Below, piece after piece: positions 37,704-46,817 of a DNA stretch of 64,000 nucleotides. Under the pieces are notes generated by a model that was given only the letters and a program-made list of their open reading frames with translations, was not told the DNA's origin and made no database searches. The position numbers and the translations under genes were made by a program. The number at the start of each line of letters is the position of its first letter. Within the stretch, counting starts at the first letter, position 1. Source of the stretch: Acidobacteriota bacterium (GTDB lineage Bacteria; Acidobacteriota; Blastocatellia; Pyrinomonadales; Pyrinomonadaceae). The stretch lies in contig QQUY01000001.1 in assembly GCA_003385635.1 (NCBI GenBank), positions 2,209,001 to 2,273,000 on the forward strand. Reading direction: 5' to 3'.

Positions 37704-37759
37704 GGAGTTAAAATCCTGCGCCGTTACGGGCAGCCGGGTTCGACTCCCGCCCTCGGCAG
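37704..37759 (+). repeat. Diverged copy of the tRNA-Leu 3' end (attR candidate)
   Basis: About 56 bases match the anticodon-to-acceptor part of tRNA-Leu at 35402-35457, with five or six differences. Two of them swap a base pair in the variable arm (CCCTTAGGGG becomes CCGTTACGGG), keeping the stem, which suggests the copy came from a different leucine tRNA. No 5' half is present, so it is not a tRNA gene. Confidence 0.85.
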
Positions 37760-37948
37760 CAGGCAATCGGCTTTTCAAACTTCCTTCTTTGGCGCTCCTG
37801 CCCAAGCGATTTCTTTTCACCACGTTTCAGATCGAACTTGTTTGCTTCAACGCGAGTCGACATTCAGCCTGCATTCCAGGCAACGAGTTCCCGCAAAAAA
37901 TCAGAGTAGTTCCGTCCCGGCGACAAAGGGCCTTCAGGAGACGTATTT

Positions 37949-38449
37949 ATGGGACTACGAGACTATCATCAGAAAACTGTAAAGGGACGAATTCAGGGAA
38001 TGCTCGACCGGAGCTGGTACATAGGAGGCTGGCCTAAGAAAGGCTATATCAAGAGATTGACGTACCCTTCAACCTCTGCCGGTGACGGAGCTGCGGTATG
38101 GGTCGCGAGCACGCTCTGGCACCACTACAAGACGGTTGACGGCCTTACATTTCCGCCGAAAGTCGTAAAGGTGTGGGACTGGGGATGGAAGTACATAGGA
38201 GTTTCAAAGGCACCTTTCGGAAAATCCCGTCACGGTGACGTCGATCTGATGATTGGCGAGAAAGCGAAATCCCGGAAGATCAAGTTCAGGATCAGGCCGA
38301 TAAGCAAGGACCTGTACGAGACCTCTATTATCGAATGGAAGTCGGGAAAGGCGAACCCCGTGAAGGTTCTTTGGGCATCAACGACTGAAGAAGGGACGAA
38401 CTGGCATTACATATTCTTCAGCTACGAGAAGAATCCGTACTTTCCATAA
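37949..38449 (+). CDS. Small basic protein of unknown function
   Basis: A 166-residue, Lys- and Trp-rich protein with a good CAGGAG ribosome-binding site. It starts MGLRDYHQKTVKGRIQGM and shows repeated aromatic strands (YIGGWPKKGYIKRL, VWDWGWKYIGVSKAP, IIEWKSGKANPVKV), so it is likely beta-rich and soluble. No signal peptide, membrane segment or known motif is seen. It is followed within 52 bases by a membrane-protein gene and then by a papain-like protease, all on the plus strand. Confidence 0.68.
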   Translation: MGLRDYHQKTVKGRIQGMLDRSWYIGGWPKKGYIKRLTYPSTSAGDGAAVWVASTLWHHYKTVDGLTFPPKVVKVWDWGWKYIGVSKAPFGKSRHGDVDLMIGEKAKSRKIKFRIRPISKDLYETSIIEWKSGKANPVKVLWASTTEEGTNWHYIFFSYEKNPYFP

Positions 38450-38500
38450 GACCCGGCTTTACGGACCTACCTTGTAGAAATGAAGCAAAAGGAGAATTAA

Positions 38501-38863
38501 ATGACTATACGAACCAGCCTGATAGTGTCTTTGGCAGCTGCCGCTGCATTGGTGCTCGAGGTTCTGTTCTTTTCGCTATTCGTTTTCGCTTCGTTCTGTG
38601 CACCTGAATCCGAGTGGATGGGCACAGCGGCTTTTGCTGTTGTTTGGATTCTCGGAGTAACTTTGTCGGTTATTGTCCTGGCGCCGTTATCAGCAGTCAT
38701 CGGCCGCTTCGCAGGCAAGCAAAAGCTGGCCATCCACATATTCCTCGCGAGTCTGTTTGTGGCTACGGTTTTCATCGGTACCTTGATGTTCGCCTCCGTC
38801 CCGGAAACGGCGCATCCGGCGGAATTGAAGCCTTGCGAAGCTCCGTTAGAGGCAGGATCGTGA
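38501..38863 (+). CDS. Small membrane protein of unknown function
   Basis: A 120-residue protein with an AAGGAG ribosome-binding site. Three transmembrane helices are visible (about residues 7-30, 44-66, 77-98), and the last 20 residues, with one Cys, are polar (HPAELKPCEAPLE). The family is not recognised. Its neighbours are the basic protein at 37949 and the protease at 39028. Confidence 0.68.
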   Translation: MTIRTSLIVSLAAAAALVLEVLFFSLFVFASFCAPESEWMGTAAFAVVWILGVTLSVIVLAPLSAVIGRFAGKQKLAIHIFLASLFVATVFIGTLMFASVPETAHPAELKPCEAPLEAGS

Positions 38864-39027
38864 GAACCGGATCGTTAAGATCGCCGAACAAGGGCGAACA
38901 TATCGATCAATTTCAAATGTCCTTGATCAGCGCCGTGCACCTTTATAACTACGATCTGGATTATGACAGACCTAATGCAGGTTTCTGCGAGAGGCACCGA
39001 TACCCGATCTGCTAAAAGGATCACAAC

Positions 39028-39525
39028 ATGAAATTCGACATGCCATTTGTCCATCAGGCGAGCCAGGTGCTCTGCTGGGAGGCCTGTGCGCAAATGATGT
39101 GGATGTGGAAGTTTCGAAAGACTCCTGACGATAGGTATTCTCGAATCGTAGACCAGTTCAAGAAAGTCAATTCCGGAATGGACTGGCACTCGCTCAGTCA
39201 CAACATTTACGTACCTCTGGGAATGCAGAATAAATTCAATGCTTCCCCGGGCGATCTTAGGTCCGTTCTCAAGACCAGTCCGGCCTTGATCACCCTTCCC
39301 TTCATTCCTTCAAGAGGCGGCATGAGTCTTGGCCGAGGCTCGGGACACGCGGTGATAGTTCTCGAGCTAAATGCCTCGACGCAGAATTACGTGGTCGTGG
39401 ACCCGCTGACGACTTACTCTTCGGGAAAGGTCATGTCCCGGGCCTACGCGCTGAAACAATTCTCACGGACAGTGGATTCGAGCCTTGGAAGCTATATCTG
39501 GTATTGGGACTCTGGGCCATACTAA
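39028..39525 (+). CDS. Papain-like cysteine protease (C39/C70-like)
   Basis: A 165-residue single-domain protein. The nucleophile Cys is in QASQVLCWEACAQMMWMW (residues 10-27), where Trp follows the Cys and a Gln precedes it, as in papain-like C39/AvrRpt2 (C70) folds. The His is in GRGSGHAVIVLEL near residue 110 and the third residue in VVVDPLTTYSSG. There is no signal peptide, so it may act in the cytoplasm or be delivered elsewhere. The ATG has AAGGA upstream. Its target is unknown. Confidence 0.82.
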   Translation: MKFDMPFVHQASQVLCWEACAQMMWMWKFRKTPDDRYSRIVDQFKKVNSGMDWHSLSHNIYVPLGMQNKFNASPGDLRSVLKTSPALITLPFIPSRGGMSLGRGSGHAVIVLELNASTQNYVVVDPLTTYSSGKVMSRAYALKQFSRTVDSSLGSYIWYWDSGPY

Positions 39526-39930
39526 ACCCTCGAGATCACTAGAGAATGGCCCTTGGGACGATACGAACGACGAAGCGCGGGCTGCCGGTATCTATGGCAA
39601 TCTTGCGATAGATCCAATGAATCCGCTGAAGGCGTCGGACGACTGACAGCCGCTGATCCGGCTGAATTCGGCCTTTCGCGAATACGTTCGCGCCGATCTC
39701 GAAGGCTTCGCCGAAGCCCCAGTATTTCCGAAGATTCCTGTTTTGGTATTACAATCTTCCAACTTCCCGGGCGAGCCACGTTCTTGGAAGGGGACAATTT
39801 TCGACAGATCGTGGGCTGACAAAGACTTGGTCTGAAGAAACAACGAACGCAAGCTTTGCCGGAGAGGCACGACTCCCGAACATAACAGTAGCTTAGGATA
39901 AACTCGCAAGATCAGAATTAGTCCGTTCCC
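39526..39930. other. Intergenic, nothing recognised
   Basis: 405 bases without a supportable gene or repeat; ORFs here lack ribosome-binding sites and coding bias. Confidence 0.4.
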
Positions 39931-41712
39931 ATGGGCAGCAGTAACGACCAGCAAATCAGGTTCTGTAGAACTTCGGACGACGTAAGCATCGCTTATGCGA
40001 CCGTAGGTGAAGGCCCGCCCCTCGTTAAGGCAAGCAATTGGTTGAGCCACCTTGAGTTCGACTGGAAGACGCCGATCTGGAGGCCCTGGATAGATGAGTT
40101 ATCGAGGGAACATATGCTCGTACGGTACGACCAGCGCGGATGCGGCTTGTCGGACTGGAAAGTCGACGAACTGTCCCTGGACGATTGGGTCCGCGACCTA
40201 GAAGCGGTCGTGGACGCTTTGGAGCTGGAGTCATTTCCCCTTCTCGGAATCTCTCAGGGAGGTCCGGTTGCGATCAGGTACGCAACACTACACCCCGAAC
40301 GGGTTTCGAAGCTGATTCTTTACGGCAGCTACCTGTGCGGAGCAATGCACCGCGATCTTTCTGACCGTTACAAAAGAGAGTTCGAAGTTTTGGTTGGGCT
40401 TATGGAAGTCGGCTGGGGAAAGGACTCCGCTGAATTCAGACAGGTGTTTACCTCGCTCTTCGTACCGGAGGGGGATCGGAATCTTCAGGAATCGTTCAAT
40501 GAACTGCAGAGAGTTTCAGCATCGCCAAAGAACGCAGTGATGAGTTTCAGGGCCTTTCATGAACTCGACGTTCGCAAGATCGCCGAAGAACTGGATGTCC
40601 CCACTTTGGTCCTGCACGCAGACAATGACCTTCGGGTGCCCTTCGTTGAGGGAAGACATCTCGCCTCTACAATTCCAGGCGCCAAATTTGTCCCGCTCAG
40701 CGGCAGGAATCATCTGTTGCTTGAGTCGGAACCCGCATGGCAATCGTTTCTGGAGGAGATAAGGGTATTCCTCGGTGTTTCTTCGAAACGTTCACAACCT
40801 TCCTCTCAACAGATGACCCGCCGCTTGTCGGACCGCGGAGGTTCGGATTCGCCTGTGAACCGATCAGCCGTGCGTATGGCTCGGTCCCCGAATATCACCG
40901 AGGGTCAGACAATCCTTCAGTACAAAGTTGAACAGAAGATAGGTGAAGGCGGCATGGGCGTCGTCTACAAGGCGAGAGACCTGAAGCTCGATCGCGAGGT
41001 GGTATTGAAGTTCCTGCTCGGTTACTCGAACGCGGGTGAGAGCCTGTTGCAAAGATTTCTTCGGGAGGCAAAGGCCGCAGCGTCACTCGACCATCCGGGA
41101 ATCTGTGTCATATATGAGATCGAAGAAACAGAAGACAACATTCCTTTCATCGTTATGCCTTATTACAAGGGCTGTACGCTTGAACAGATCATCGAACGAG
41201 GCAATGTTCCGGTTAATGAGATTATTGACCACGCCATTCAGATCGCAGAGGCACTTTCCGCCGCCCATCGTGCGGGTATCGTTCATCGGGACATAAAGCC
41301 GGGCAATGTCCTTGTTACGGAAAATCGGCAGGTCAAGATTCTTGATTTTGGCGTTGCCAAGGTCGCCGGTGCAGATCAGACAAAGGCCGGAACCTTGCTT
41401 GGCACGGCGGCATATATGAGTCCGGAGCAGGCTTCCGGGGGAGATGTAGATAGTAGAACTGATCTGTGGGCGGTAGGAGCATTGATGTATGAAATGGTCA
41501 CGGGTAATCAGCCTTTCTCCGGGAATCACCTAGCTGAAACCATCGCAAACATCATAAACAATGAGCCGGAACCCGTTTCAACATCGGCAGCCAAGACACC
41601 AGAAGGACTCGTATCGATCATTGAGGACCTGCTGTCGAAACAAGTTGATTCAAGAATCCAGACCGCGGAAGAACTAGTTGCTCGCTTAAACGCTGTTCAG
41701 CCTGAAACGTGA
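39931..41712 (+). CDS. Alpha/beta-hydrolase - Ser/Thr protein kinase fusion
   Basis: A 593-residue protein of two domains. Residues 1-285 are an alpha/beta hydrolase of the kind often fused to cyclases or LuxR regulators: nucleophile Ser108 in LLGISQGGPVAIRYA, acid Asp231/233 in HADNDLRV, and His261 in GRNHLLLES. Residues 330-590 are a Hanks-type kinase: GEGGMG (338-343), Lys360, HRDIKPGN (452-459), DFG (472-474) and SPEQ (497-500). No membrane helix is seen. All catalytic residues are kept in both halves, so a small-molecule-sensing or esterase input driving phosphorylation is a reasonable but untested reading. Confidence 0.93.
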   Translation: MGSSNDQQIRFCRTSDDVSIAYATVGEGPPLVKASNWLSHLEFDWKTPIWRPWIDELSREHMLVRYDQRGCGLSDWKVDELSLDDWVRDLEAVVDALELESFPLLGISQGGPVAIRYATLHPERVSKLILYGSYLCGAMHRDLSDRYKREFEVLVGLMEVGWGKDSAEFRQVFTSLFVPEGDRNLQESFNELQRVSASPKNAVMSFRAFHELDVRKIAEELDVPTLVLHADNDLRVPFVEGRHLASTIPGAKFVPLSGRNHLLLESEPAWQSFLEEIRVFLGVSSKRSQPSSQQMTRRLSDRGGSDSPVNRSAVRMARSPNITEGQTILQYKVEQKIGEGGMGVVYKARDLKLDREVVLKFLLGYSNAGESLLQRFLREAKAAASLDHPGICVIYEIEETEDNIPFIVMPYYKGCTLEQIIERGNVPVNEIIDHAIQIAEALSAAHRAGIVHRDIKPGNVLVTENRQVKILDFGVAKVAGADQTKAGTLLGTAAYMSPEQASGGDVDSRTDLWAVGALMYEMVTGNQPFSGNHLAETIANIINNEPEPVSTSAAKTPEGLVSIIEDLLSKQVDSRIQTAEELVARLNAVQPET

Positions 41713-41822
41713 ATAGAAAAGGACTGAGCACACCGAATGGTCGGCCTGCATCGGACCAACAAGTGCCCACAACAAATGAGCCTCTTGTTTCCCGGATTGG
41801 TTTGAATTGCTTACTGCCTTCT

Positions 41823-42374
41823 TCAATTGCCTATCTTTCGGACTGCCGAGCCTATCCATTTGAACGGTTTCTTTATCACGTTGAAAGGCTTCTTTATGAC
41901 GCCGAACGCTTTGGATTCGAAGGATCGTTTCTTCTTGGGAGGCGGTGCGGTAGGCTTTGCCCCAGTCACCGGAGCGTCTTCGTTCGGGAGCAGCTTTGCT
42001 GAGGGATCTTTGGTATCGGGGGGCTCGTGCCTTGGGACGTAGATTATCGTGTCGGGAAAGCGCGACTTGAAGTCGAGAGCGGGAGCGTCAATTTTTACTG
42101 GCGTAGCGTTCCTTGACCTGGCAGGCGCCGGTTTGTAGATGGATTTCGAAGAAGAACTACCGACCTGTCCAAGTTCGGTTTCAGTCCCTTCAGTCTGCGG
42201 CTTTTCCTCGGCCGTCAAGAGCTCAAAAGAAGGCTTTTGCCTGACCATCTGCTCCGCCGGACTTGGAATCATGGTTTGAGCGAGTTCGGGACCGACGGCG
42301 TCGAACTGCATCATCCAGATGAACGCCACGTCGAGGACTACAACCAACGCGATCCCTAAAACCAACTTCCTCAT
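41823..42374 (-). CDS. Exported basic protein of unknown function
   Basis: A 183-residue protein with an N-terminal transmembrane or signal segment (residues 3-24), a long disordered Pro/Ser/Glu middle and a basic C-terminus. The tail contains two near repeats, FGVIKKPF and FNVIKKPF, followed by FKWIGSAVRKIGN, which would form an amphipathic basic helix. No family is recognised. It converges with the kinase fusion. Confidence 0.72.
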   Translation of the reverse strand: MRKLVLGIALVVVLDVAFIWMMQFDAVGPELAQTMIPSPAEQMVRQKPSFELLTAEEKPQTEGTETELGQVGSSSSKSIYKPAPARSRNATPVKIDAPALDFKSRFPDTIIYVPRHEPPDTKDPSAKLLPNEDAPVTGAKPTAPPPKKKRSFESKAFGVIKKPFNVIKKPFKWIGSAVRKIGN

Positions 42375-42610
42375 CTCAAACCTTTCCCCCTGTTAAACCT
42401 GACCAAAACTCTTTAAAAGTATACCGCGATTGCTTCGCGTTCCCAAGGGCTTGTTTTCGATGTCGTCAACAAAGTAGTTTTGATTGGAAGGCAGTGAATC
42501 GTGTCAGCTCATCTTGTATTTCGAAGTCGTTGTGCGACATTATCCGATACAAGCTTTCACATTCGATCACGACCCCTTAAGGAACTCCGACCGAGATCGG
42601 ACACACCCAG

Positions 42611-44530
42611 ATGAACCAGGAACAGTACATCAACCTGATCAGAAATATCGAGCCAAAGGCCCGAAACAATCCCGACGGTTACCGCTGGCGGGTCTTCCTT
42701 CTCGCCGTGCTCGGATATGCGTATATTATCGGGATCGCGCTGCTGCCGCTGTTGATCGTTCTTGCCGTCGTGGCTGTTGTCTTTATAAGTCCCGCAGTCT
42801 TCTGGATCCTCGCCAAGTTGCTTGGCAAGTTCGTCTTCCTTCTCCTTGCAGCCGTCGGAGCAATATTCGCCGCCTGCTGGGGCGCTATGAGTTCATTTCG
42901 AAGGGATGTCGCAATGCCCGATGGCACGCCGATCGCGAAACAGGAATTCCCGGAACTTTTTGGATTGCTTGAAAATATAAGAAAGGTCATCAAAGCGCCT
43001 TTGCCGGATGTTGTTCTGATCGACAGCGGCTTTAACGCTTCGGTGATGACCATACCGAGGTTTTTCGTGTTCGGGTCAAAGACTGTTCTCACCTTGGGGC
43101 TCCCCCTGATGGAAGCTCTTTCGGTAGAACATTTCCGCGCTGTACTAGCTCACGAGATGGGCCACATTTCGAGGCGACACGGCAGGTATTCCGGATGGAT
43201 CTATCAACTCCGCGCCACGTGGGCTCATTTCCTGGAAGAACAGGAGATCAATGGTTCAAGTAGCATAGCGTTCCTGTATACGCGTTTCGTGAATTGGTAC
43301 ATGCCATTCTTCAACGCTTACTCATTTGTCCTTGCGCGGGAACAGGAACGCGAGGCAGACAGCATGGCGGCCGAGATGTACGGCGCGACAACAATGGCCG
43401 AGTCGCTCGTCGTCACCCACCTGAAAGAGGCGCACTACGGCGAATTGTTTTACAAGAACATTGCTGAAGGAGCGAGAAGCAGAAGTATTCCGCCGAAGGA
43501 CCTTTACTCCGGCCTCTGCAATTCACTGCGACAGCCGATGGTCGAATCCCGCGATTCCGTCGTGCTGAGAAATGCATTGAGTGCAGTCACAGACTACTCA
43601 GACACCCATCCTTCACTTGCCGAACGGCTTGGACTTCTAGGATACGAAACGAGCAACAACGGGAATCCGAATTCACTTCCGGACAGCACAGGGCCAAGCG
43701 CAGCCGAGCATTTTCTCGGCGAATACGCGGTCCGGCTGGGAGAACAGTTCGATACGCAGTGGGAGATCGAACTCGGTGCAAACTGGCGGGAAGCACATCA
43801 GCACTGGAAAGAGCTGAATGCGCGAGCCGAGGAACTTCGTACAAAGTACGAAAATGGAACTGCGACTACGGACGAGGTTTTTGAGCTTGCCGATATGATT
43901 GCTTCTCAGCCTGGTGAAGCGGAAGAAGGGAAGAAGATTCTCAAGTACGTTCTCGAAAAAGAGCCCGAACACGTCGGTGCCAAGTTCACGCTCGGATCGT
44001 TGCTTCTGAAAGATCGGGACGATGAAGGCGTCCGGCTGATAAATGAAGCAGCGGCTTCTGACTTCGCCCTGACCCCTTTCGCATGCGACATTCTGTATTC
44101 GTATTTCAACTCGACCGGACGCGGCGAGGAAGCACTGCGCTACATAAGGAAGTCGGACAGCTTTCAGGAAACGCTTGAGCTTGCAGAGTTTGAAAGGTCG
44201 ACAGTTTCTGCGGACGACGCGTTCACAAATCACTCGATTGTCAGCGAACAACTTGAAAAGATACGAACAAAGTTAGGGTATCACGAAGAGATCTCTGAGG
44301 CGTATCTTGTTCAGAAGGAAGTCCGGCATTTTAAGGAACACCCTCTACACATACTCTGCCTTCTCACGGACAAGGTCAGCAAGAAGAAAGCGGACCTCGT
44401 GCGCGAGGTTGTCGGCGGACAGGTGGAACCTTTCGACATCTACCTCATAATGACTCTTGAGGCCCAGCCTTACGAGATCAGGATGAACGTCGAGGCAGTG
44501 GAAGGCGCCTTGATATACAAGAGTGCTTGA
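42611..44530 (+). CDS. M48-family metalloprotease with C-terminal helical repeat region
   Basis: A 639-residue membrane protease. Two transmembrane helices (about residues 29-57 and 60-93) precede the domain. The zinc motif HEMGH lies at 181-185 with the third ligand in EREAD (246-250), as in M48 (HtpX/Ste24-like) enzymes. The C-terminal 260 residues are rich in Leu/Glu/Ala helices that read like tetratricopeptide repeats (DEVFELADMIASQPGEAEEGKKIL). Such proteins are thought to degrade misfolded envelope proteins. The start is ATG 42611 after a 236-base intergenic region. Confidence 0.92.
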   Translation: MNQEQYINLIRNIEPKARNNPDGYRWRVFLLAVLGYAYIIGIALLPLLIVLAVVAVVFISPAVFWILAKLLGKFVFLLLAAVGAIFAACWGAMSSFRRDVAMPDGTPIAKQEFPELFGLLENIRKVIKAPLPDVVLIDSGFNASVMTIPRFFVFGSKTVLTLGLPLMEALSVEHFRAVLAHEMGHISRRHGRYSGWIYQLRATWAHFLEEQEINGSSSIAFLYTRFVNWYMPFFNAYSFVLAREQEREADSMAAEMYGATTMAESLVVTHLKEAHYGELFYKNIAEGARSRSIPPKDLYSGLCNSLRQPMVESRDSVVLRNALSAVTDYSDTHPSLAERLGLLGYETSNNGNPNSLPDSTGPSAAEHFLGEYAVRLGEQFDTQWEIELGANWREAHQHWKELNARAEELRTKYENGTATTDEVFELADMIASQPGEAEEGKKILKYVLEKEPEHVGAKFTLGSLLLKDRDDEGVRLINEAAASDFALTPFACDILYSYFNSTGRGEEALRYIRKSDSFQETLELAEFERSTVSADDAFTNHSIVSEQLEKIRTKLGYHEEISEAYLVQKEVRHFKEHPLHILCLLTDKVSKKKADLVREVVGGQVEPFDIYLIMTLEAQPYEIRMNVEAVEGALIYKSA

Positions 44531-44588
44531 AGGCTGGAGCGGATTGCCGATCTTCTATTTTCGTGACTTGAACGAACTAAAAAACTTT

Positions 44589-45161
44589 CTACGATTGAGT
44601 CTCCGATCCCGAGCGGAGGCTCCTCGCCCAGTTGAGCAGCGCTACTGAGGAAACGGCCATTGTAGAGGCTAGAAAGTTGAATAAAATATCCACCGGGTCG
44701 AACACGCGGTCCGGGATGAATATCTGAGCGCTCTCGTCGATCACTCCGACCAGTGAAGCGATCACGATCGCGAGTAAGAAAGGCAGCGGCACTCGTCCGC
44801 CAGATCCCTTTCGTTCCTTGAGTGCTTCATAAATGAAAACGGAAAGCACGCCGAATTCGATTAGGTGGCTTCGCTCCGGGATTGTCAGCCTGAGGAAAAA
44901 CATCAGGTACACGGCCGAAATTCCGATCGCTATGCCAACCTCGAACCCTCCGGGCCGTGTTCTTAGACCCTGGGTAAGAACTGTAACGGCAACCAGAAGC
45001 ATCCCGAGAACGAAAAAAACGGCGGCGACGCTCTGCGGAACCCTTATCGAGGCGAGAACGCTTCCAAGTCCGAGTGTCGACAGGATCGCCGCTAAGACCA
45101 AGAGCGTCCATATCCACAGGCGGCGTTCACGAACTGATTTAAAGAACTTCGTTTCAGTCAA
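44589..45161 (-). CDS. VanZ-like family membrane protein
   Basis: A 190-residue protein from a TTG at 45161 (no other start lies upstream in frame). Six transmembrane segments are seen, and the C-terminal part has the VanZ signature SHLIEFGVLSVFIYEALKE followed by GVIDESAQIFIPDR and VDILFNFLAS. VanZ proteins occur far beyond glycopeptide resistance and their role is unclear. No resistance genes accompany it. Confidence 0.87.
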   Translation of the reverse strand: MTETKFFKSVRERRLWIWTLLVLAAILSTLGLGSVLASIRVPQSVAAVFFVLGMLLVAVTVLTQGLRTRPGGFEVGIAIGISAVYLMFFLRLTIPERSHLIEFGVLSVFIYEALKERKGSGGRVPLPFLLAIVIASLVGVIDESAQIFIPDRVFDPVDILFNFLASTMAVSSVALLNWARSLRSGSETQS

Positions 45162-45350
45162 AGCGTTTTCAATTAGATGTGACTTTTGCCCCAGCTATGA
45201 GGTGAAGGAGTCGCAAAGCCTCTCCTACTCCGGACTGCGCCTCGGGCTGGTCCAGGGCCAACAAATGCCCGTCCATGATTTGGCCTCAAATGATAACTCA
45301 TCACGTAAACGGCGTGCGGCAAATCACAGATCTTCACCCCTGACATCTGA

Positions 45351-45454
<104 letters not shown>

Positions 45455-45457
45455 TTA

Positions 45458-45964
45458 TCAGTCCCCCTCCAGTTCGAGAACCATCAATGAATGATCGCCT
45501 TCGGTAGAGATGGTCCTGAATCCAACTCGTTCATAGAGCTTTTTCGCCGGATTGTTCTCCGCTACCGAAAGGCTTAGAGCCGGATAGCTTTGCCGAGCCG
45601 TAACGATCAACGTCTCAAGCAGCCTGGTCCCGACTCCCAGCCCTCTTGCCTCGGGGACCGTCGCGATGGCTATCTCGGGAGTCTCGTAATCATAGAATCC
45701 ATATCCCTGTCCGTCTTCATCTGCGAGCCTCGCCCACACTGCACCGAGCAGATTTTCATCCTCGTCGGTCGCTACGAAGCCGAAATCCCCGTTTCGTCCC
45801 CATTCCTCGATATACCATGCAAGGTCCGGTTCATCGAGCATCTCTCTTTTCATATCGGAAGCATCCGGTTCGGAGAGCAGGGTCTGGAACAGCATATCCC
45901 TGAGAATTGCTCTGTCGCTCCGCGCTACGGGTCGCAAAATGATCTCCTTGAAGCCCTTAGCCAT
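45458..45964 (-). CDS. GNAT-family N-acetyltransferase
   Basis: A 168-residue acetyl-CoA-dependent acetyltransferase. The CoA-binding motif A is EARGLGVGTRLLETLIVTAR near residue 113 and motif B is SLSVAENNPAKKLYERVGFR. The N-terminus (EIILRPVARSDRAILRDML) is typical. The substrate is unknown. It lies just downstream of the exported protein gene at 45976, with an 11-base gap. Confidence 0.93.
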   Translation of the reverse strand: MAKGFKEIILRPVARSDRAILRDMLFQTLLSEPDASDMKREMLDEPDLAWYIEEWGRNGDFGFVATDEDENLLGAVWARLADEDGQGYGFYDYETPEIAIATVPEARGLGVGTRLLETLIVTARQSYPALSLSVAENNPAKKLYERVGFRTISTEGDHSLMVLELEGD

Positions 45965-45975
45965 ACTTCTACTAG

Positions 45976-46533
45976 CTAGTCTACGGATTTCTTCGGCAGA
46001 TAATCTTCGGGTATGGCATTCCCGCGCCGCTCGGTGTCATAGATCCAGCTGATTATCCACCATCGCTCGCCGTCGTAGAAAAGCTGGATGTTGTTGATAC
46101 CACGGGCGAACGGTTCACCGTTCGGCTTTTCGCTTGCAGCATAAGTGCTCCAGACGTTTGCTATGTTACCGAAGCGTTCTGTTCGCCGATGGATCTCCCA
46201 TTCGTAGAAGCCACTCTCTCTAGGCCCGCCAAACCGGTCGTAATACCCTTTGAGGGACATCGTGGATAACCGTGCCCCACCCTGTTCGCTGACCGAGGCG
46301 ATCGATATGAGAGCAGTTGAATGATGAAGTGACGCGTCACGCTCGAAATCAGGCGCCTCACCGGCAGGCCCGGAGATCACTTCATAGTAAGCCTTGATGA
46401 TCCCGTCTATCGTTCCAACGTCATCCTTACTTTGCGCATTGACCGTCGCAGCGACTGCGACGACGACCAGAAAATGGCCGGCCAGTTTCGAAATCGAGTA
46501 TAAGCGTGTTCCGAACCTACCATGTTTTTTCAT
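45976..46533 (-). CDS. Exported SnoaL-like protein of unknown function
   Basis: A 185-residue protein starting at ATG 46533, with a basic start and hydrophobic signal segment (residues 13-33) ending in VNAQSKDD. The mature part resembles NTF2/SnoaL-like domains (IIKAYYEVISGPAGEAPDFE, then FARGINNIQLFYDGERWWIISWIY). Such lipocalin-sized proteins are common in Acidobacteriota; the function is unknown. Confidence 0.8.
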   Translation of the reverse strand: MKKHGRFGTRLYSISKLAGHFLVVVAVAATVNAQSKDDVGTIDGIIKAYYEVISGPAGEAPDFERDASLHHSTALISIASVSEQGGARLSTMSLKGYYDRFGGPRESGFYEWEIHRRTERFGNIANVWSTYAASEKPNGEPFARGINNIQLFYDGERWWIISWIYDTERRGNAIPEDYLPKKSVD

Positions 46534-46720
46534 AGTTAAGACCAATCGTTTGTAAATCCTGCGCGCCCGGCGTCAGGTATAGAATAGTAAAGGCCGCTTT
46601 CCAACATTAAAGAAGCAAAGAGAGAAAGGATATTCGAAAAGCGCAGGACTGAAAAGGCTAACTTCTACACAGGACGGGCTACCGCGGAAGTCACGAGATC
46701 GAGTCCCTGGGTTTAACGAA

Positions 46721-46750
46721 GAAAAGGCTGCCGTAACTGACAGCCTTCCA
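46721..46750 (-). terminator. Terminator after the papain-like protease gene
   Basis: On the minus strand the stem AAGGCTG (46741-46747) with CAGCCTT (46724-46730) is followed by TTTTC. It lies 68 bases after the stop at 46818. Confidence 0.6.
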
Positions 46751-46817
46751 CCCTTTGAATCCGGTGAATTTAATGTAGAAGCGGCCAGGCCAAAGACAGG
46801 TCGCCGGCCCTCAGTTT

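Noticed and set aside
37704-37759. A second tRNA gene
   Set aside because: Only the 3' half of a leucine tRNA is present; no D arm or 5' acceptor strand is found upstream.
37528-38037. Plus-strand ORF of 169 residues over the attR copy
   Set aside because: It reads through the tRNA-end copy, is rich in Arg/Ser/Pro without domain sense, and overlaps the better-supported gene at 37949.
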